Assembly: GCA_022563195.1 (NCBI GenBank)
Contig: JADFNV010000001.1
Coordinates: forward strand, 1-64,000
Reading direction: 5' to 3'
Source of the DNA: Pseudomonadota bacterium
GTDB taxonomy: Bacteria; Pseudomonadota; Gammaproteobacteria; Steroidobacterales; Woeseiaceae
DNA length: 64,000 bases
The notes below the pieces were generated by a model. It saw only the letters and a list, made by a program, of their open reading frames with translations, searched no databases and had not been told where the DNA came from. Both the position numbers and the translations under genes were made by a program. This document shows, in pieces, positions 39,705-49,563 of this stretch (position 1 is the stretch's first letter; every line of letters begins with the position of its first letter).

Positions 39705-40220
39705 CTAGTGTACATCTCTGCCAATCTCACCCCAACGAGCCGCGATAAGCAACCAATCGTCGCCGTCGAATTCCAACTCCATTTCGAACCGGTACGCATC
39801 GGCGCTAAAGCCGAATACGCCATCGTTCGTTCCTGCCATGGCCACCACGAGCACGAGCTCCGCCGCCGAATCGTCGATAACGTGGAGCTCCTCTATTCGC
39901 ACTAGCAAAGCGATATTGTGCTGGCGGAAGAAATAGACGCGAAACAGGTTCTCAATTTTCTCGCGAGTATTACCACGCGCATCAGTGTAGGCCGGCGAGA
40001 TCATCTTGACGAGCGTTCGTCGTTCCTTTTGCTCCACGGCCTCGTGCCCCTGCTGTAGCCATAAGCGTAGCGCTTCTTCCGGAGGTGTTGGTGGCTCGCT
40101 GCAGGCCGCCAGACAAGTGAAAAATACCGCGATATTGAGCACGCGCACGACCCAGCCCGATTGTGCACGACCAGTATCGCTTGCGTTACGGAACGGATTT
40201 CGGGTAGCACCAGTCATCAT
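39705..40220 (-). CDS. probable NTF2-like lipoprotein
   Basis: A 171-residue product starting MMTGATRN, with a hydrophobic segment and lipobox LAAC (about residue 40) followed by a helical segment and a beta-rich fold (EEALRLWLQQGHEAVEQKERRTLVKMISPAYTDARGNTREKIENLF, then a tail of strands). The helix-strand pattern fits the NTF2-like fold (SnoaL/limonene hydrolase shape), often used as a small ligand-binding domain. The unusually long N-region before the signal peptide may mean a downstream start. The function is unknown. Confidence 0.65.
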   Translation of the reverse strand: MMTGATRNPFRNASDTGRAQSGWVVRVLNIAVFFTCLAACSEPPTPPEEALRLWLQQGHEAVEQKERRTLVKMISPAYTDARGNTREKIENLFRVYFFRQHNIALLVRIEELHVIDDSAAELVLVVAMAGTNDGVFGFSADAYRFEMELEFDGDDWLLIAARWGEIGRDVH

Positions 40221-40315
40221 CTGCTAAAGTTTAGGGTAATCCGGATCCGAAATTGACCACCAGCGTCAAATTCGTGACCTGGTTCGCACTAATAGATAAG
40301 AATGAGAGTATCGAC

Positions 40316-40981
40316 ATGTCGGTAAAACTGCTTAGTGAGAGCATGGATGCGACGATTACCGATGACGATCAGATTCGCATCGACGCGATTCTGGAATTCT
40401 GGTTCAGGGAAAAGGAACTTACAGCGCCACAAATAGACCGGCGCATGGATGTCTGGTTCGGCACGGACGAGGTGTTTGACCAGGAATGCAAGAGTGAGTT
40501 TGCCGACGATGTCGATAAGGCATCAGAAGGGCAACTTGACCACTGGGCACATGAATCCACCGGTCGACTGGCGCTGATTCTCTTGCTGGATCAGTTTCGC
40601 CGTAACATATATCGCAATACGGCTGAAGCCTTTGCCAAAGACAAGGCGGCATTAAAACTCTGTGTTGAGGGCGCGATGGAAGGCAAGGACAAGGGGCTCG
40701 CGCCCATTGAACGCGTATTCTTTTACATGCCATTGCAACACGCCGAGTCTCGCAAAGTACAAGCGAAGTCCGTGGCGCTTTACAACCGCCTGTCTGAGCT
40801 CGTGTCCGCGACGCATCGCGAAACCTTCGAAACCATCGCCCAGTTCGCCGAATTGCACCATGACATCATCGAACAGTTCGGCCGTTTTCCCCATCGCAAC
40901 AAGCTGCTGAATCGCGAAAACACAGCGCAGGAAAATGAATATTTGTCCGGCGACAGCCCCGACTTCGGTCAGGGCAGCTAA
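40316..40981 (+). CDS. DUF924 family protein
   Basis: This 221-residue protein belongs to DUF924, seen in the core ILEFWFREKELTAPQIDRRMDVWFG and RLALILLLDQFRRNIYRNTAEAFAKDKAA, plus FFYMPLQHAE and HHDIIEQFGRFPHRNKLL. The family is widespread; related eukaryotic and bacterial proteins fold as an all-helical TPR-like bundle. No activity is established to my knowledge. I chose ATG 40316 because the 21 extra residues of the longer frame do not match; a GAGAG lies upstream. Confidence 0.85.
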   Translation: MSVKLLSESMDATITDDDQIRIDAILEFWFREKELTAPQIDRRMDVWFGTDEVFDQECKSEFADDVDKASEGQLDHWAHESTGRLALILLLDQFRRNIYRNTAEAFAKDKAALKLCVEGAMEGKDKGLAPIERVFFYMPLQHAESRKVQAKSVALYNRLSELVSATHRETFETIAQFAELHHDIIEQFGRFPHRNKLLNRENTAQENEYLSGDSPDFGQGS

Positions 40982-41022
40982 ACCGCAAGAACAACAGATA
41001 AGCATCAAACCAGGGGGTTCTC

Positions 41023-42501
41023 ATGCGCAGACGCACATTTTGTAAGACGGCCTTGGGTGCGGCGGTAGCCGCCACATTACCTGGCTGCGACTTTGGCTCG
41101 CCAGGTTCAGGCACCGATGTTGGCAGCTTCATTCCCGCCGTCACCGGTACCGGTGACGAGATTTCAATAGAGTCCGCGGCGGTCGCCGAACTCGCCGATA
41201 GCCTGCAAGGCCACCTGTACTTGCAGGCTGATGCCGGCTACAACACCGCGAAACTGGTCTGGAACGGCATGTTCGACCACAAGCAGCCAGCGATGGTGGT
41301 GCAGTGCGCGTCAACTGACGACGTCGTCAGCGCGGTGACGTTCGCCCGCGAGCGCAAGCTGCTCTTATCCGTCAAGTGTGGTGGTCATAGCCTTCCGGGC
41401 AAATCGACGTCGGATGGCGGCATGATGATCGACCTGTCGCAGATGCATTCGGTCGACATTGATGTCGATGCCAAAACCGCACGCGTCGACGGTGGCGCAC
41501 TGCTCGCACATCTCGATACTGCAACGATGGCACACGACCTGCTGACAACCACGGGCATCGTATCTCACACCGGTGTTGGCGGATTCACACTCGGCGGCGG
41601 CTTGGGCCGCACGGACCGCAAGATGGGCCTCGCTATCGACAACTTACTGGCCGCAACCGTTGTCACAGCCAGCGGCGATGTTGTGCATGCCAGTGAAGAC
41701 CAGAACGCCGATTTGTTCTGGGGCCTTCGCGGGGGCGGCGGCAACTTCGGCGTGGTCACCGAGTTTGTTTATGGCCTGCATCCTTTTAAGCCGACCGTGT
41801 ACGGAGGTCAACTCATTTATGACGTCAACAAGGACTTTCTCGAGTTTTATGCCGAACTCCACGACACACTGCCCGACGAGGCCAATATCGAACCAAATCT
41901 CGCCCCGGGCGAAGACGGTCGGATGGCTGCGATCGTCGGCGTCACCTGGTGTGGCGATCATGCCGCCGGCGCGAAAGCGCTGGCGCCGATGCTCGCATTT
42001 GCGGGCCTCAAGAGTGGCGAACTCGGTCCACGGTCGTATCATGATATACAAACCAGTGCCGACGGTTTTCTCGGCCATGGTCGTCAGTACTATCTTAAGT
42101 CGGGCTTTCTGCGGGAACTGACGCCGGCAGCCATTGAGGTCATCGTCGAATTTGCGAACCGCGGTACTGTTGGTGCATGGTTCCAGCACCTCGGCGGGGC
42201 CACATCGAGGATCGCATCCGGCGCGACAGCATATGCGCATCGAGACGTAGCCTTCAATTTCGGCATTATGTATATCGGTGATGACCCGGCGCAAAACGAC
42301 GCGGGTATTACGGCGGTTCGTGAGTTTCACCAAGCCATGCAACCGCACATGGCCGGGTTCTATACCAACCTGCACGACGATAGCGAACAAAACACCTGGG
42401 GCAACTACGGTCCGAATTACCCGCGCCTGGTCGGGATAAAGAACAAGTACGACCCAGAAAATCTGTTTCGCCTGAACGCGAACATCAAGCCGAGTGCATA
42501 G
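41023..42501 (+). CDS. exported FAD-linked oxidase, berberine-bridge type
   Basis: A 492-residue flavoprotein. The N-terminus has a twin-arginine export signal (MRRRTFCKTALGAAVAATLPGC), possibly with lipidation at that Cys. The PCMH FAD-binding domain contains the covalent-flavin His motif KCGGHSLPGKSTSDGG and THTGVGGFTLGGGLGRTDRKMGLAIDNLL. A berberine-bridge (BBE) segment closes the protein (WGNYGPNYPRLVGIKNKYDPENLFRLNANIKP). Such enzymes oxidise alcohols, sugars or aromatic substrates; the substrate is unknown. Confidence 0.9.
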   Translation: MRRRTFCKTALGAAVAATLPGCDFGSPGSGTDVGSFIPAVTGTGDEISIESAAVAELADSLQGHLYLQADAGYNTAKLVWNGMFDHKQPAMVVQCASTDDVVSAVTFARERKLLLSVKCGGHSLPGKSTSDGGMMIDLSQMHSVDIDVDAKTARVDGGALLAHLDTATMAHDLLTTTGIVSHTGVGGFTLGGGLGRTDRKMGLAIDNLLAATVVTASGDVVHASEDQNADLFWGLRGGGGNFGVVTEFVYGLHPFKPTVYGGQLIYDVNKDFLEFYAELHDTLPDEANIEPNLAPGEDGRMAAIVGVTWCGDHAAGAKALAPMLAFAGLKSGELGPRSYHDIQTSADGFLGHGRQYYLKSGFLRELTPAAIEVIVEFANRGTVGAWFQHLGGATSRIASGATAYAHRDVAFNFGIMYIGDDPAQNDAGITAVREFHQAMQPHMAGFYTNLHDDSEQNTWGNYGPNYPRLVGIKNKYDPENLFRLNANIKPSA

Positions 42502-42511
42502 TTCGAAATAC

Positions 42512-42544
42512 TAGGTCGGATTACTCATGAATAATCCGCGCCTA
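42512..42544. repeat. 33-bp imperfect palindrome, TCATGA-centred (copy 1)
   Basis: A continuous imperfect palindrome centred on TCATGA. It overlaps the TAG stop of the MATE gene (42542-42544). A close relative with the same centre lies at 59553-59584. It could be a REP-like element or a bidirectional terminator between the converging genes. Confidence 0.7.
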
Positions 42545-43894
42545 ATCCTCTGCGAGGCGCGCGCGCGACAGGCGCACATATCGCCAGGCTAGTAATACTG
42601 CTGCCACAGACAGGCCGACGATGAACGCGCCCCAGGTGTAACTTGGCGGCGCCTTGTAGGTGACGGCCGCCATGTAGGCAAGCGGAAACGCGAGCGCCCA
42701 GTAAGCGAATGCACTGATGATCATAGGGATTCGTGTGTCCTTGTAACCGCGCAATGCCCCGGCAGAGCCGACTTGCACACCGTCGGCAATCTGGAAAATA
42801 GCGGCCATCATCAACAGGCTGATCGCTATGCTCGTAACTGACGGGTCGTTCGTATAGAAACTGATTATGGCGTCACGAAAAAACAACATGAACGCTGCAG
42901 AGCAGCTCATGAAAAGCCCACATACGACGATCCCCAAACCTCCGCTATAGCGTGCAGCCTGTGGATTGCCGGCACCGAGCGCATGGCCAACCCGAATCGT
43001 AATCGCTGAACTCAAGGCAAGCGGAACCATGAACATCGTCATCGCGAAACTTATCGCGACTTGATGCGCCGCGGCAATCGATGCGCCGCGAGTACCCATG
43101 AGCACCGATACCGCATTAAACAAACCGGCCTCGGCTGTGATCGTAATGGCGATTGGCACACCGAGAAGCAGAATTTCTTTCAGGACGCCGGGGCGTATGG
43201 GAGCAAACCGGGAAAATATCTGCAACGACCGATACTTCGGGGTCCATATCATGTAAGCGGTGAGCGCGATCATCATCAGCCACATGGTGATCGCACTAGC
43301 GTATCCACACCCGACTGCACCCAGGGCCGGCGCACCGAAATGACCGAACATCAGCACCCAGTTCAGAAACACATTGACGATGAGTGAGAACACCGATACG
43401 TACATGATCGGTCGGGTCGCGCCGATGCCTTCGGTCGTGAACCGCAAGGCGAGAAACACGAAAATGGCGGGGGCGCCTAAAACGATGGCGTGCACATAAC
43501 CCGTGGTCAGCCCCCGAAACCCGGCATCAATTCCGATCGCATCAAGCGCGGGCCCTACGAACCGGAACGCGATGACCATCAACACTATCGCCACGAATAT
43601 TCCCAGATACATTCCCTGGCGCGTGTAACGACCGATCATTTCCGGATTTCCAGAGCCATAATATCTGGCAGCAATCGGCGAGATTGCCATCAATAGCCCT
43701 AGGCAGATCGAGAAGCCGAAGAACCAGACGCTGCCGCCGACGGCAACCGCTGCGAGCGATTCAGCGCCCAGTTGTCCCGCCATCACTGCGTCTGCGGCAT
43801 GCATTAGTGCGATAGATAAATTGTTGACGATCAACGGGCCCGCAAGCTTCAATAGTGCCCGGGTCTCCTGTCGCCAATTGCTGCTTCTCAACAT
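42542..43894 (-). CDS. MATE family efflux transporter, NorM type
   Basis: A 450-residue, 12-TM exporter. The N-terminal half starts WRQETRALLKLAGPLIVNNLSIALMHAADAVMAGQLGAESLAAVAVGGSVWF, typical of NorM-like MATEs. Later segments (ISFAMTMFMVPLALSSAITIRVGHALGAGN) follow the family pattern. ATG 43894 has AGGAG upstream and gives the conserved start; the longer frame to 43975 is not conserved. The substrate is unknown; this is the third MATE gene of the window. Confidence 0.88.
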   Translation of the reverse strand: MLRSSNWRQETRALLKLAGPLIVNNLSIALMHAADAVMAGQLGAESLAAVAVGGSVWFFGFSICLGLLMAISPIAARYYGSGNPEMIGRYTRQGMYLGIFVAIVLMVIAFRFVGPALDAIGIDAGFRGLTTGYVHAIVLGAPAIFVFLALRFTTEGIGATRPIMYVSVFSLIVNVFLNWVLMFGHFGAPALGAVGCGYASAITMWLMMIALTAYMIWTPKYRSLQIFSRFAPIRPGVLKEILLLGVPIAITITAEAGLFNAVSVLMGTRGASIAAAHQVAISFAMTMFMVPLALSSAITIRVGHALGAGNPQAARYSGGLGIVVCGLFMSCSAAFMLFFRDAIISFYTNDPSVTSIAISLLMMAAIFQIADGVQVGSAGALRGYKDTRIPMIISAFAYWALAFPLAYMAAVTYKAPPSYTWGAFIVGLSVAAVLLAWRYVRLSRARLAED

Positions 43895-44052
43895 CCCTAT
43901 GATGTGCTCCTGTCGCGGCGTAGATGCCGGTGAATGTAGTTCATTCGCGTCATGAAGGTCACGACAACAGCACAAGCATGTTCAGGTCAAGTGCTTGAAT
44001 AGTGTAAAGTTGCCTTCGCGTACCGGATCAATACGTCAGTTTGGAGGCAAGC

Positions 44053-45351
44053 ATGCTGCATGATGGTCAGTCTAATCGAGTCGTTGTAATCGGTGGTGCA
44101 CGAATTCCCTTTTGCCGCGCGCACTCGATATATCGGGGCTGTTCCAACCACGATCTTATGACGGCCGCCCTGTCGGCTGTCGTCACAAAATATGATCTTA
44201 AGGGTCAGACCATTGGAGAAGTCGCTCTCGGGGCCGTACTCAAACATTCGCGCGACTGGAATCTCGCACGCGAAACCGTGATCGAATCCGGTCTATCGCC
44301 GCGCACACCCGGCCTCGACGTACAGCGCGCCTGCGGCACCAGTCTCGAGGCCTGCACAATTATTGCCAACAAGATCGCGCTCGGGCAAATCGATTCTGGT
44401 ATCGCCGGCGGTACCGATTCGGTCAGTGACGCTCCGATCGTGTATCAGGACGGCTTTCGCGCAATTTTATTTGACGTCCTGCGGGCACGCACAATTTTAC
44501 AACGAATCACCCCATGGTTCCGACTACGTCCCTCTCACTTCAAGCCCGAGTTTCCGAGCGTCAACGAACCTCGCACCGGCCTTTCAATGGGCGAAAGCAC
44601 CGAGCTCATCGCAAAGCAATGGGACGTGCCGCGCGAGCATCAGGATCAGCTCGCGCTCGCAAGTCACGTCCGGGCAGCGGCCGCCTATGACGCCGGCTGG
44701 TACGATGATCTTGTCGTGCCCTTCATGGATTGCGAAGAGGACAACAACATTCGTCGCGACACGACATTTGAAAAGCTCGCCGCTCTGAAGCCCGTATTTG
44801 ACAAGAGCACAGATGGCACGTTGACAGCGGGCAACAGTACACCGCTGACCGACGGTGCCGCCGCGATCCTGCTCGCAAACGAGGAATGGGCGCGCAAGAA
44901 AAACCTCCCTGTCGCCGCCTACCTGACTTTTGTCAAAGTTGCCGCAGTGAATTTCATTGATGATGAGGGCTTGTTAATGGCGCCGGCTTACGCAGTATCG
45001 GACATGCTTAAGGACGCGAACCTCCGCCTGCAGGACTTCGATTTCTACGAGATTCACGAAGCTTTCGCCGCTCAGACGATCGCAACACTCAAGGCCTGGC
45101 AGTCGGAAAAATTTTGCCGTGACCGCCTTGGCCGCAACGAGCCGATGGGCCCGATCGACCTGGCGAAGCTCAACAGCAAGGGGGGCAGCTTGGCGATTGG
45201 CCATCCATTCGCCGCTACAGGCGCGCGTGTCATCGCGACGATGGCGAAACTCCTGGGTGAAAAAGGTTCGGGTCGTGGTCTTGTTTCTGTTTGCACCGCT
45301 GGCGGCATGGGCGTCACGGCAATCATGGAAGCCGCGTCCAATAATTCATAA
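44053..45351 (+). CDS. fadI: acetyl-CoA acyltransferase, FadI-like thiolase
   Basis: A 432-residue thiolase. The active-site Cys lies in VQRACGTSLEA (about residue 93), and the partner Cys in SVCTAGGMG near the end. GHPFAATGARV carries the catalytic His. The trifunctional-like FadI form usually pairs with FadJ in anaerobic fatty-acid beta-oxidation, but no fadJ is adjacent here. I chose ATG 44053, preceded by GGAGG; the upstream TTG is part of that binding site. Assignment to thiolase is certain; the FadI subtype is likely. Confidence 0.9.
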   Translation: MLHDGQSNRVVVIGGARIPFCRAHSIYRGCSNHDLMTAALSAVVTKYDLKGQTIGEVALGAVLKHSRDWNLARETVIESGLSPRTPGLDVQRACGTSLEACTIIANKIALGQIDSGIAGGTDSVSDAPIVYQDGFRAILFDVLRARTILQRITPWFRLRPSHFKPEFPSVNEPRTGLSMGESTELIAKQWDVPREHQDQLALASHVRAAAAYDAGWYDDLVVPFMDCEEDNNIRRDTTFEKLAALKPVFDKSTDGTLTAGNSTPLTDGAAAILLANEEWARKKNLPVAAYLTFVKVAAVNFIDDEGLLMAPAYAVSDMLKDANLRLQDFDFYEIHEAFAAQTIATLKAWQSEKFCRDRLGRNEPMGPIDLAKLNSKGGSLAIGHPFAATGARVIATMAKLLGEKGSGRGLVSVCTAGGMGVTAIMEAASNNS

Positions 45352-45388
45352 TTTAAACGAATAGCCCTATCCTGGGCGGGGGTAATGT

Positions 45389-47089
45389 ATGGCCGAATTC
45401 AGCGCCTTCCTGGCCTTGTTGAATAGCATCCTCTGGCACAACTACGTGCTCTACACACTCGTGGCAACCGGCGTCGTGTTTACGGTCTGGAGTGGGTTTT
45501 CGCAGTACCGGGCGCTGACCCACGGTCCGGCCATAGTTCGCGGTGTCTATGACAACCCTGATGATCCGGGCGCAATTAATCATTTTCAGGCCTTGTCCGC
45601 TGCGCTGTCAGCGACTGTCGGCCTTGGCAATATTGGTGGCGTCGCGCTGGCCATCGCCCTGGGCGGACCTGGCGCCGTATTCTGGATGTGGGTCATCGGT
45701 TTTCTCGGCATGGGCATCAAGCTGACCGAAGTGACCTTATCGATGTTGTACCGCAACACTGACGATCCTGACAATCCGCACGGTGGCCCGATGTGGGTTG
45801 TCTCGAAAGCTCTCGAGCGACGCAATATGAAAGGCCTGGGTCGTACTATCGGCGTGATCTTTTGCGTCACCTTGCTGGTCTCGACCGCTACGGGCGGCAA
45901 CATGTTCCAGGCATGGAATGTCGCCGAGTTGACCCAGGAGTACTTTTCAGTGCCGAGTTGGATGACGGGTATCGTCCTCGCGATTGTTGTCGGCGCTGTA
46001 ATCATCGGCGGCATCAAGCGCATCGGCAAAGTCGCTGGAACGCTGGTGCCTTTTATGGTGCTGCTGTATTTGCTGGCAGGCACATATGTACTCGCCGTCA
46101 ATATCAGCGAAATCCCCGCGATATTCGCGTTGATCGTCAAATCCGCGTTTGTACCCACCGAGGCGGCAGGCGCATTTATCGGCGGCACCGCTGCTTCGGC
46201 GTTCCTGTTCGGCCTGAAGCGCGCCGCATTCTCGAATGAGGCCGGACAGGGCTCGTCGCCCATCGCTCATGCCGCAGCGAAGACGGATGAGCCTGCGCGC
46301 GAAGGCATCGTGGCCGGCCTGGAACCTTTCATCGACACCATCGTCGTCTGTACTTTTACGGCCCTGATTATCTTATCTACCGGAATCTGGAACCGCGGCC
46401 CCGACGTAGCGTTCGATCATACAGCCGTCGCTGCACAAACCGATAGTGGCTGGCAATTTGTCGCAACGGACCTGGCCGGCGACGATTGGCGTGATGGAGA
46501 CAAGGTAATCCTTGTCGTGCAAGCGCATACCAATGATGACGGATTCGATCGCCACAAAATCGAAGGCACTGTTCATGCCGGCAGCACAGGCTATTCTGTT
46601 CACTGGGATGCGTTCATCGGCTTAACCGAGCCCGTCGTCGTCGGCAATGGTTTTTACCGTGTATACATCGGTGCCACTCTGACAGCCAAAGCGTTTGACA
46701 GCGTTACGCCCGGCCTTGGCAAATGGCTCGTAACCATCGCCGCCTGGTTATTCGCGATTTCGACGATGATATCCTGGAGTTATTACGGCGAACAGGGGAT
46801 GGTCTTTCTCGCTGGCGAAAAATCTGTACTCTCTTACAAGGTCGTGTATTGCGTACTGATCATCATTGCGACACTCGGCTTTGTGAAGACTGACGCCGAC
46901 CTCGATAACATCACCGGCATCGGCACGGCTCTAATGTTATTTGCCAACATCCCGATATGCTGGTTCTTCGGCTACCAGGCGATGCGTGCCTACAAAGACT
47001 ATATTGCACGACTCAAATCCGGTCGCATGGGACCAGGCCACCCGCCACCGAACCTCGACGATCTGTTATCGGGGCGGGACGTGAAATAA
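45389..47089 (+). CDS. sodium/alanine symporter (AGCS family) with large insertion
   Basis: A 566-residue transporter with the AGCS core (AALSATVGLGNIGGVALAIALGGPGAVFWMW; RAAFSNEAGQGSSPIAHAAAKTDEPAREG). It imports small amino acids, such as alanine or glycine, with sodium. About 80 to 90 residues are inserted between two TM segments, from NRGPDVAFDH to FYRVYIGATL (about residues 335-420), where most members have only a short loop. The insertion looks beta-rich and would be extracytoplasmic. RBS GGGGG lies upstream of the ATG. Confidence 0.88.
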   Translation: MAEFSAFLALLNSILWHNYVLYTLVATGVVFTVWSGFSQYRALTHGPAIVRGVYDNPDDPGAINHFQALSAALSATVGLGNIGGVALAIALGGPGAVFWMWVIGFLGMGIKLTEVTLSMLYRNTDDPDNPHGGPMWVVSKALERRNMKGLGRTIGVIFCVTLLVSTATGGNMFQAWNVAELTQEYFSVPSWMTGIVLAIVVGAVIIGGIKRIGKVAGTLVPFMVLLYLLAGTYVLAVNISEIPAIFALIVKSAFVPTEAAGAFIGGTAASAFLFGLKRAAFSNEAGQGSSPIAHAAAKTDEPAREGIVAGLEPFIDTIVVCTFTALIILSTGIWNRGPDVAFDHTAVAAQTDSGWQFVATDLAGDDWRDGDKVILVVQAHTNDDGFDRHKIEGTVHAGSTGYSVHWDAFIGLTEPVVVGNGFYRVYIGATLTAKAFDSVTPGLGKWLVTIAAWLFAISTMISWSYYGEQGMVFLAGEKSVLSYKVVYCVLIIIATLGFVKTDADLDNITGIGTALMLFANIPICWFFGYQAMRAYKDYIARLKSGRMGPGHPPPNLDDLLSGRDVK

Positions 47090-47097
47090 GCACAGCG

Positions 47098-47532
47098 TTA
47101 CTTCAAATCGCCTCTCTTGCCGCGCTGCATCGCTGCTATGGCCCGGTGAATTCGCGCTTGTGCCTGGGCCGTTACGCCGCCACGCCGATGCTCGTCGATA
47201 ACAAAGGCCTCCACGCGCGAAATGATGTCATCGATGTCCGCATTACCAAACGATTCAGCATAATCAAATTTCTCTGGAGAATTCTCGATGGCGCCAAACA
47301 GGTTGATCCATTTTTCGCTGCGCTTGCCGAAAACGAGCAGCCGATAAAATTGCGGACCGGGCTTGCCGTTCTCACTTTTGACCAGGCTGACAATGCCGAC
47401 GATCAGGGCCGCAGGCAGCAGCATGAGATCACGAAAACCATCAACCAGTAGCTTGACTTGCAATACGGCAACGTCGCGCACAAGCGTCCATAGGTCGGGT
47501 TGCTGTTGGGCTTCTTTGGCAGCTGCTTCCAT
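47098..47532 (-). CDS. hypothetical protein with a central hydrophobic segment, 144 aa
   Basis: I do not recognise this protein. The chosen start, ATG 47532 with AGGTGA upstream, gives an acidic N-terminus (MEAAAKEAQQQPDLWTLVRDVAVL), a hydrophobic stretch (LMLLPAALIVGIVSLV, about residues 35-50) and a hydrophilic C-terminal two thirds that is helical (FDYAESFGNADIDDIISRVEAFVIDEH). It may be a membrane-associated protein. It converges with the symporter and is divergent from ferrochelatase. Confidence 0.6.
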   Translation of the reverse strand: MEAAAKEAQQQPDLWTLVRDVAVLQVKLLVDGFRDLMLLPAALIVGIVSLVKSENGKPGPQFYRLLVFGKRSEKWINLFGAIENSPEKFDYAESFGNADIDDIISRVEAFVIDEHRRGGVTAQAQARIHRAIAAMQRGKRGDLK

Positions 47533-47652
47533 TCGTTTCACCTGACGAACATCAATCAAGACAAGGAAGTATAGCCTTGCTTGCTGGCGAACGACCGGCC
47601 TTTGGTTTACTGTTACTGGGACCCGCATCGGTTTCTAGCCCGGACTAGGTAT

Positions 47653-48765
47653 ATGCCGTCGTTTGAATCTTCACCACAATTCGAGCACGGTCTCCCGGAG
47701 TCGCTCGGCGTACTTCTCGTCAACCTGGGCACGCCGGATGCGCCAACGCCGGCGGCCGTGCGGCGGTACCTGCGACAATTCCTCTGGGACCCACGGGTCG
47801 TTGAGTACCCGCGCGCTTTGTGGTGGCTTATCTTGCACGGAATCACGCTGCGATTTCGCCCATCGCGCTCAGCGCATGCCTACCAGAAAATATGGACCGA
47901 ACAAGGTTCGCCCTTGCTCGTTCATTCGCGCGATGTGGCGAACGCCCTGCAGTCGCATATGAAGGCCCGACTTTCGGGCGCTGTCCATGTCGAGTTGGCA
48001 ATGTCCTATGGGCAGCCGTCAATAGCCGCCGGGCTCGACAAACTGCACGCTCTAGCGGCACGTCGTATCGTCGTATTGCCGCTGTTTCCACAGTATTCGG
48101 CATCAACGACCGGAGCCGTGTTCGACGCCGTCACTTCCGCGCTCAGACATCGACGATGGGTTCCAGAATTTCGTTTCGTGAATCATTATCACGACGCACC
48201 CGGATACATTTCCGCCCATGCCGCAAACATTCGCGACTACTGGGATCGCCATGGGCGTGGCGACAAGCTGTTGATTTCATTTCATGGCCTTCCGGTCGAA
48301 ATGTTGGCCAATGGCGATCCCTACCATTGTCAGTGCCACAAAACAGCGCGCCTGATCGCCGCGTCGCTCGAACTCGATGATGACGACTGGCTGATAGCGT
48401 TTCAATCGCGTTCCGGTCGCGGCGAATGGTTGCAGCCGTATACCGACAAAGTGCTAACCGGCCTAGGTGAGAGCAAGTTGGCGCGTGTCGATGTCGTCTG
48501 TCCGGGATTCGTGGTTGACTGCCTCGAGACGCTTGAGGAAATCGCAATACGCTATGCCGAATTGTTCGTGAACTCCGGCGGCGGCGCACTGCAATACATT
48601 CCCGGACTCAACGCGCGCGACGATCATGTTGCTTTTCTCACCCGACTCGTGGAAAAAAATTCGGCCGGATGGCCCGAGTCGTCGCCCGACTGGAGCGCCA
48701 GTGAAACCGCCCGCGAACAAGACCGGTCCCGGCAAAGGGCGACAGCAATGGGCGCAACGCAATGA
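47653..48765 (+). CDS. hemH: ferrochelatase
   Basis: The 370-residue enzyme inserts Fe2+ into protoporphyrin IX to make protoheme. It has SLGVLLVNLGTPDAPT at the start, the catalytic His region LISFHGLPVEM, and FQSRSGRGEWLQPYT; the usual FQSRFG box here has Ser in place of Phe. The C-terminus is longer than the minimal enzyme by about 25 hydrophilic residues. I place the start at ATG 47653; the longer frame adds 24 unlikely residues. Confidence 0.94.
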   Translation: MPSFESSPQFEHGLPESLGVLLVNLGTPDAPTPAAVRRYLRQFLWDPRVVEYPRALWWLILHGITLRFRPSRSAHAYQKIWTEQGSPLLVHSRDVANALQSHMKARLSGAVHVELAMSYGQPSIAAGLDKLHALAARRIVVLPLFPQYSASTTGAVFDAVTSALRHRRWVPEFRFVNHYHDAPGYISAHAANIRDYWDRHGRGDKLLISFHGLPVEMLANGDPYHCQCHKTARLIAASLELDDDDWLIAFQSRSGRGEWLQPYTDKVLTGLGESKLARVDVVCPGFVVDCLETLEEIAIRYAELFVNSGGGALQYIPGLNARDDHVAFLTRLVEKNSAGWPESSPDWSASETAREQDRSRQRATAMGATQ

Positions 48766-49532
48766 GTAGTCTCGGTCGTTTTCTCGAATTCAGCGTGCAT
48801 ACATCCGATATTCTGGAGTCACTCAGCTACTACAAGATGCTCGGGTTTGCCGAACTCGAAAGCGGCGATGTCTGGCCGCACAAATACGCGGTCGTCAGTG
48901 ATGGTGTTTTATGCATAGGCCTGCACGATCGCGTATTTGACTCACCCGCAATCACATTTGTACAGCAGGATCTCGCCAAACACTCACGGTCAATGATCGA
49001 CCACGGATTTGATTTCAGTTTTATGCGTCTCGACGCGGATGTGTTTAACGAGCTCGGCCTGGCTGACCGCGACGGCCACATGATCACGATGCTTGAAGCT
49101 CGTACATTCACAGGTGGTGACGAGTTTGACGACGATTCGATCTGCGGCACCTGGTTCGAATTATCTCTGCCTGTCCGTGACGCCGTACACTCTGCCAGGT
49201 TTTGGGCATCCGTTGCGCCGGTGCTATTGCGCATGCGTGAAGAACCTACAACCCATATGCGTTTCGATGCGGGCGGCTTCGCGTTGGGGCTCTCGGAAAG
49301 CATAGCGCTCGATAAGCCATCGTTGAGCTTCCGCTGCCACGACAAAGATGCGCTTTCTGCGTTGATAGAAAAGCATGACCTGCCACATCAGCGGTTTCCA
49401 GGGTTCGAAGGTGCTTTCGTCTTGCTGACGGCCCCCGAGGGAACGAAATTATTCGCCTTCGAGGAAGATTTTCTCGGCGAAAACTACGAGGTCGACGAAT
49501 CAGACGACACCAGCGCGTACCCCACCCAATAG
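48762..49532 (+). CDS. glyoxalase/bleomycin-resistance superfamily (VOC) protein
   Basis: A 256-residue protein whose start overlaps the hemH stop by ATGA. It contains two VOC-like halves: residues about 1-120 (FLEFSVHTSDILESLSYYKMLGFAELESGDVWPHKYAVVSDGVLCIGLH) and 125-240 (WFELSLPVRDAVHSARFWASVAPVLLRM...LSLRF-type). VOC enzymes bind a metal and act on small molecules or antibiotics. The substrate is unknown; co-translation with hemH is suggested by the overlap only. Confidence 0.78.
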   Translation: MSSLGRFLEFSVHTSDILESLSYYKMLGFAELESGDVWPHKYAVVSDGVLCIGLHDRVFDSPAITFVQQDLAKHSRSMIDHGFDFSFMRLDADVFNELGLADRDGHMITMLEARTFTGGDEFDDDSICGTWFELSLPVRDAVHSARFWASVAPVLLRMREEPTTHMRFDAGGFALGLSESIALDKPSLSFRCHDKDALSALIEKHDLPHQRFPGFEGAFVLLTAPEGTKLFAFEEDFLGENYEVDESDDTSAYPTQ

Positions 49533-49563
49533 CCCTGCATGAATCGGCCGCGATGCTATCACC

